From NCBI GenBank assembly GCA_900550475.1, contig URSA01000004.1, forward strand, positions 1 to 64,000: a DNA stretch of 64,000 nt. Direction: 5' to 3'. The notes under the pieces are model-generated. The model saw only the letters and a program-made list of their open reading frames with translations, did no database searches and had not been told where the DNA came from. Numbering within the stretch: the stretch's first letter is position 1; every line of letters starts with the position of its first letter. This stretch comes from an uncultured Lachnospiraceae bacterium. Its GTDB lineage: Bacteria; Bacillota; Clostridia; Lachnospirales; Lachnospiraceae. Position numbers and translations under genes: made by a program. Below, piece after piece: positions 60,956-64,000 of this stretch.

Positions 60956-63667
60956 GTGCAGGAACAGATATGTGATGTGGAAGGCGTGCAGGAGTTTTCG
61001 TATGAAAACCTGGTTGACCGTGATACCCTGCAACGGCTTCAAAACTATTTCTGTAAGGTGACGGGAGTATGTGCCTATTGTACGGACAGCAAGGGTGAGC
61101 GTATGACCGTGATCTCGGGGGATTCTGCAGACAAGCAGCTATTGCCGCGCTATGTGACGAAGGAGCAGCTCTCTCGGGCGCTTGCCAGAGTGGCGGAGGG
61201 CTCCATTGAGGAACTGGCGGTGGAGAATACGGAGGACGACAAGCTGAAGCTGGCGGTGCTGTCCGTCCGTATAGAGGGAAGGGCGGTCTTGAACTGGATC
61301 GTGTACGCGGTAATCCGTGACGCGGAGGAGCACACACAGCTTTCCGACGGCGCGCCCAGACTTTCCGGTTATCAATGCTCTCTGACGGAGAGTGAGTTTT
61401 ACGGTGTGCTTGATCTTTTGCTGGAGAGCAGCAAGGCATTTATGTCGAACCGTCTCTCCTGTGTGACGGCGCATGCGGAGAGTATGCGGAGCCGCTATTC
61501 CGAGCAGGAGATGAAGGATTCGCTGGCAAGACTGGAAACCATGACGGGGATCGTGCAGCTTTTGGACAGTGACGAGAGCATCGAGGCGCTTTTCAAGCGT
61601 CTTTTGAAGATCATGGGCAATTACCTCCAGACCTCCAGTGGTATTGTATGCCAGATGAAGCCGCTCACCGGGACGGTGGATCTGGTTGCAGAGTGGTACA
61701 ATAAAGGGATTATACCGCCGCTTGACAAGAGCAAGGGCATTGAGGGAGCGGAGGTTCTGTTTGAGGAGAAGCCGGTGATCGTCTCATCGGACACCATAGA
61801 CACCAACGAGGAGGTGCGCCTGTGGCGGGAGCAGCATGTGCGCGCGGTGGTGATCTTCCCGATCCTGCGCAGCAAGGCAGGAGGCATGAGCCTGTGCTTC
61901 TGTCAGACCGGCAAGGACAGGATCTGGAAGGTGGAGGAACTGAAGTTTATTGCGGATGCCGCAAAGATCTTCCACAGTATTGTGGTAAAGCGCATCCAGA
62001 CCCATTCCATGGCGAGCTCCTACGCCTCCCTTGAGGAGATACTGGACAATGTGGGAAGCGGAATTTATGTGAGGGATGCCGCTACCAAGGAGATCCTGTT
62101 TGTCAACAGACAGTTGAAAAAGACGTTTGCGGTGGAACTGAAAAGCAACACGTTTGAGCGTCTTTTGGAGCAGGGCATTCCGGTCAACCGGCATGCCGGG
62201 GCTTATGAGATCAATTATGTGGAGCGGGAGAGATGGTACGATCTTCTGTTTACGGACATCCGTTGGGTGGACGGCAGGAAGGCGCACCTGTATGCCCTCT
62301 ACGATATTACGGACAAGAAGGCGTACCAGAAGCGGATCGAACAGCAGGCATACACCGATTTCCTGACGGGGCTCTACAACCGTATGTGCTGCGAGAGAGA
62401 TCTGGCGTGGTATCTGGATGATGCCAAGAAACGCGGCGTCAAGGGCAGCCTTCTGTATCTGGATCTGGACGATTTCAAGCATATCAACGACGGTCTGGGA
62501 CATCAGTACGGGGATGTGCTGTTAAAGGCAATCTCCGGCGCGCTCTCCAGAATCGACGGGATCAGAAGCACCTGTTACCGCATGGGCGGGGATGAGTTTG
62601 TCATCGTGGTGCCTCCTGAGAGCAACGACGAGTTTTCGCGTATTCTGGACGAGATCAAGGTGATCTTTGCGAAGCCGTGGTATTTAAAGAATATGGATTA
62701 TTACTGTACCACCAGTATCGGCGTGGTCACATTTCCCGACGACGGAGACAGCGTGCAGGATCTGATCAAGAAGGCGGATATTGCCATGTACGAGGCGAAA
62801 AAGACCGGAAAGAATCAGATTGCAAGGTACTCCGACAGTCTGGGAACCAGTTCGGGCAGAAGGCTTGAGATCGAGAAGAACATGCGCGATGCCACGGTGG
62901 CGGGCTACAAGGAGTTCGAGGTATATTATCAGCCGGTGATCGACATTTCCAAGCCGGACACCCCCTGTACGGGTGCGGAGGCGCTGATCCGCTGGAACAG
63001 TGCGGAGTTAGGGTTCATACCTCCCTCGGATTTCATTCCCCTTGCGGAATATCTGGGGCTGATCAATCCCATCGGCAACCATGTGCTGACGGAGGCATGT
63101 AAGGAATGTCGGAGATGGAATGACAACGGCTTCCCCCACTACAAGGTGAATGTGAACCTGTCCGTGGTACAGCTTTTGCAGGCGGATATTGTGGAAATCA
63201 TTGAGAAGGCGATCAAGGAGACGGGCATCCGTCCCCACAACCTGACGCTTGAGGTGACGGAGAGTCTGGCGATCAACGACATGGAGCGCATGAAGAAGAT
63301 TCTCGGCAGGATCAAGGAGCTGGGGGTGCGGATCGCGCTGGATGATTTCGGAACGGGCTATTCCTCCTTAAACCATATCAGGGAAATTCCTTTCGACGTG
63401 ATCAAGGTGGATCAGAGCTTTGTGAAGGATCTTGCGGAGGACGCCTACTCACAGTCCTTCATCAAGATGGTTGCGGAGCTTGCCGAGACCATCGGCGTCA
63501 GCATCTGCGTGGAGGGAATTGAGACCAAGGAGCAGTACCATGTGCTGGAGGGTATGAAGGTCAGGATGGTGCAGGGCTATTACTTTGACCGCCCCATGAC
63601 CAGAAAGGCATTTGAAGAAAAGTATATTCTGGGAAATCCTCTTGCAAAGCAGGAGGAAATCGTGTAG
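60956..63667 (+). CDS. GGDEF-EAL cyclic-di-GMP protein with GAF/PAS sensors
   Basis: A 903-residue protein. The GTG at 60956 follows AAGGAGGA; an earlier in-frame GTG has no site. No membrane helices are seen. An N-terminal helical/GAF-like region (to about 370) and a PAS-like domain (about 375-455, ILDNVGSGIYVRDAATKEILFVN) lead to GGDEF (MGGDEFVIV near 543, intact) and EAL (GAEALIRWNS near 674, with DDFGTGYSS). Both catalytic motifs look functional, so it could make and break cyclic-di-GMP. The signal sensed is unknown. Confidence 0.92.
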   Translation: MQEQICDVEGVQEFSYENLVDRDTLQRLQNYFCKVTGVCAYCTDSKGERMTVISGDSADKQLLPRYVTKEQLSRALARVAEGSIEELAVENTEDDKLKLAVLSVRIEGRAVLNWIVYAVIRDAEEHTQLSDGAPRLSGYQCSLTESEFYGVLDLLLESSKAFMSNRLSCVTAHAESMRSRYSEQEMKDSLARLETMTGIVQLLDSDESIEALFKRLLKIMGNYLQTSSGIVCQMKPLTGTVDLVAEWYNKGIIPPLDKSKGIEGAEVLFEEKPVIVSSDTIDTNEEVRLWREQHVRAVVIFPILRSKAGGMSLCFCQTGKDRIWKVEELKFIADAAKIFHSIVVKRIQTHSMASSYASLEEILDNVGSGIYVRDAATKEILFVNRQLKKTFAVELKSNTFERLLEQGIPVNRHAGAYEINYVERERWYDLLFTDIRWVDGRKAHLYALYDITDKKAYQKRIEQQAYTDFLTGLYNRMCCERDLAWYLDDAKKRGVKGSLLYLDLDDFKHINDGLGHQYGDVLLKAISGALSRIDGIRSTCYRMGGDEFVIVVPPESNDEFSRILDEIKVIFAKPWYLKNMDYYCTTSIGVVTFPDDGDSVQDLIKKADIAMYEAKKTGKNQIARYSDSLGTSSGRRLEIEKNMRDATVAGYKEFEVYYQPVIDISKPDTPCTGAEALIRWNSAELGFIPPSDFIPLAEYLGLINPIGNHVLTEACKECRRWNDNGFPHYKVNVNLSVVQLLQADIVEIIEKAIKETGIRPHNLTLEVTESLAINDMERMKKILGRIKELGVRIALDDFGTGYSSLNHIREIPFDVIKVDQSFVKDLAEDAYSQSFIKMVAELAETIGVSICVEGIETKEQYHVLEGMKVRMVQGYYFDRPMTRKAFEEKYILGNPLAKQEEIV

Positions 63668-63677
63668 TATTAACCGT

Positions 63678-63805
63678 GTAAGGAAGCTGCGCGACTGGCG
63701 GAAGACGGTAGTTACCGTTGTGGGATTACCCACAGGGAGTGCAGTCATAACGAGAAGCCGACCGCCTGGGCGAACACAAGATGTGCCGCTCAGGCGGTTT
63801 TTAAT
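63678..63805 (+). ncRNA. ZTP (pfl) riboswitch with terminator
   Basis: GCGCGACTGGCG, CCCACAGGGAGTGC and GCCGACCGCCTGGGC occur in the order and spacing of the pfl/ZTP class. The last arm (ACCGCCTGGGC) also pairs with GCTCAGGCGGT followed by TTTTTA, the expression platform. ZTP signals folate or 10-formyl-THF shortage and would allow expression of the following purine gene. Confidence 0.9.
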
Positions 63806-63831
63806 TTCATAATATCCATAGGAGGATGAAA

Positions 63832-64000
63832 ATGAACACAGTATCACTGGAACAGGAATTGAAGCAGAACAGCTATCCCGGCAGAGGTATCGTGATCGGG
63901 AAATCGGCAGACGGAAAGTATGCGGTGACGGCATACTTTATCATGGGCAGAAGCGCGAACAGCCGCAACCGCGTTTTTGTGGAGGAAGGACAGGGCATCC
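63832..64000 (+). CDS. purO: PurO-type IMP cyclohydrolase, 5' part
   Basis: The first 56 codons are inside the window. GGAGG precedes the ATG. The visible start, MNTVSLEQELKQNSYPGRGI and then VIGKSADGKYAVTAYFIMGRSANSRNRVF, matches the archaeal-type IMP cyclohydrolase family, which closes the last ring of IMP. The ZTP riboswitch directly upstream supports a purine-synthesis role. The gene runs off the right edge. Confidence 0.8.
   Translation, partial: MNTVSLEQELKQNSYPGRGIVIGKSADGKYAVTAYFIMGRSANSRNRVFVEEGQGI

Overview
The window looks like chromosome of a gut-type Lachnospiraceae (Clostridia). This rests on gene content and order: a T-box-led aspS-gatCAB operon, glnA followed by an ANTAR antiterminator, a DUF368 lipid-carrier transporter, nagB/nagA with a GH20 hexosaminidase, a GH36 alpha-galactosidase with manA-like and galM-like genes, guaB, and a ZTP riboswitch ahead of a PurO-type IMP cyclohydrolase. 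Ribosome binding sites are strong GGAGG types. Most of the window has balanced base composition; two stretches, about 2.6-4.1 kb and 24.3-32.2 kb, are clearly richer in A/T and look acquired.

Layout. 0-5 kb: a 62-nt-period tandem array of hairpins, a small membrane protein, a decayed regulator, a polysaccharide deacetylase, a CarD-like regulator, an inserted ECF sigma/anti-sigma pair flanked by a decayed copy of the CarD locus, and a glycosyltransferase. 5-14 kb: a surface protein with a proline/threonine stalk, hisC, the DUF368 transporter, a methyltransferase, hslO and nadE. 13-21 kb: an AraC regulator, the GH20-nagB-nagA operon, an unknown anchored protein, glnA-ANTAR and dapF. 22-25 kb: an HTH/nucleotidyltransferase toxin-antitoxin-like pair (second gene truncated) and a two-HTH, repeat-rich regulator.

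25-32 kb is the most interesting part. A 53-residue precursor peptide (leader ending in MGA, predicted core SFGMTNCCSIVIGVKK) is followed by a full-length LanB dehydratase, a second LanB-C/pyridine-synthase-like protein, an RRE-type partner protein, a YcaO cyclodehydratase and a SagB-like oxidase. Together these are the enzyme types needed for a thiopeptide-like product, with an unusual core and a possible Ser1-Ser9 ring. Convergent with the regulator, and overlapping its stop codon, is an uncatalogued 54-codon gene for a secreted peptide, a likely pheromone precursor. A 24-bp palindrome sits between that gene and the divergent precursor gene. My reading is a peptide-sensing switch controlling a novel azole RiPP.

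32-42 kb: five ABC half-transporters (one single and two probable heterodimers) and a DUF3592-like membrane protein. 42-52 kb: a palindromic repeat element, an AraC regulator divergent from GH36, manA-like, galM-like, a small alarmone synthetase, a second ECF sigma/anti-sigma pair, and an envelope cluster (GT2, permuted papain-like hydrolase, MprF-like membrane protein). 52-64 kb: T-box-aspS-gatCAB, two unknown membrane proteins, guaB, a GGDEF-EAL protein, and a ZTP riboswitch with the first part of purO, cut by the window edge. I see no tRNA, rRNA, CRISPR array, transposase or integrase.
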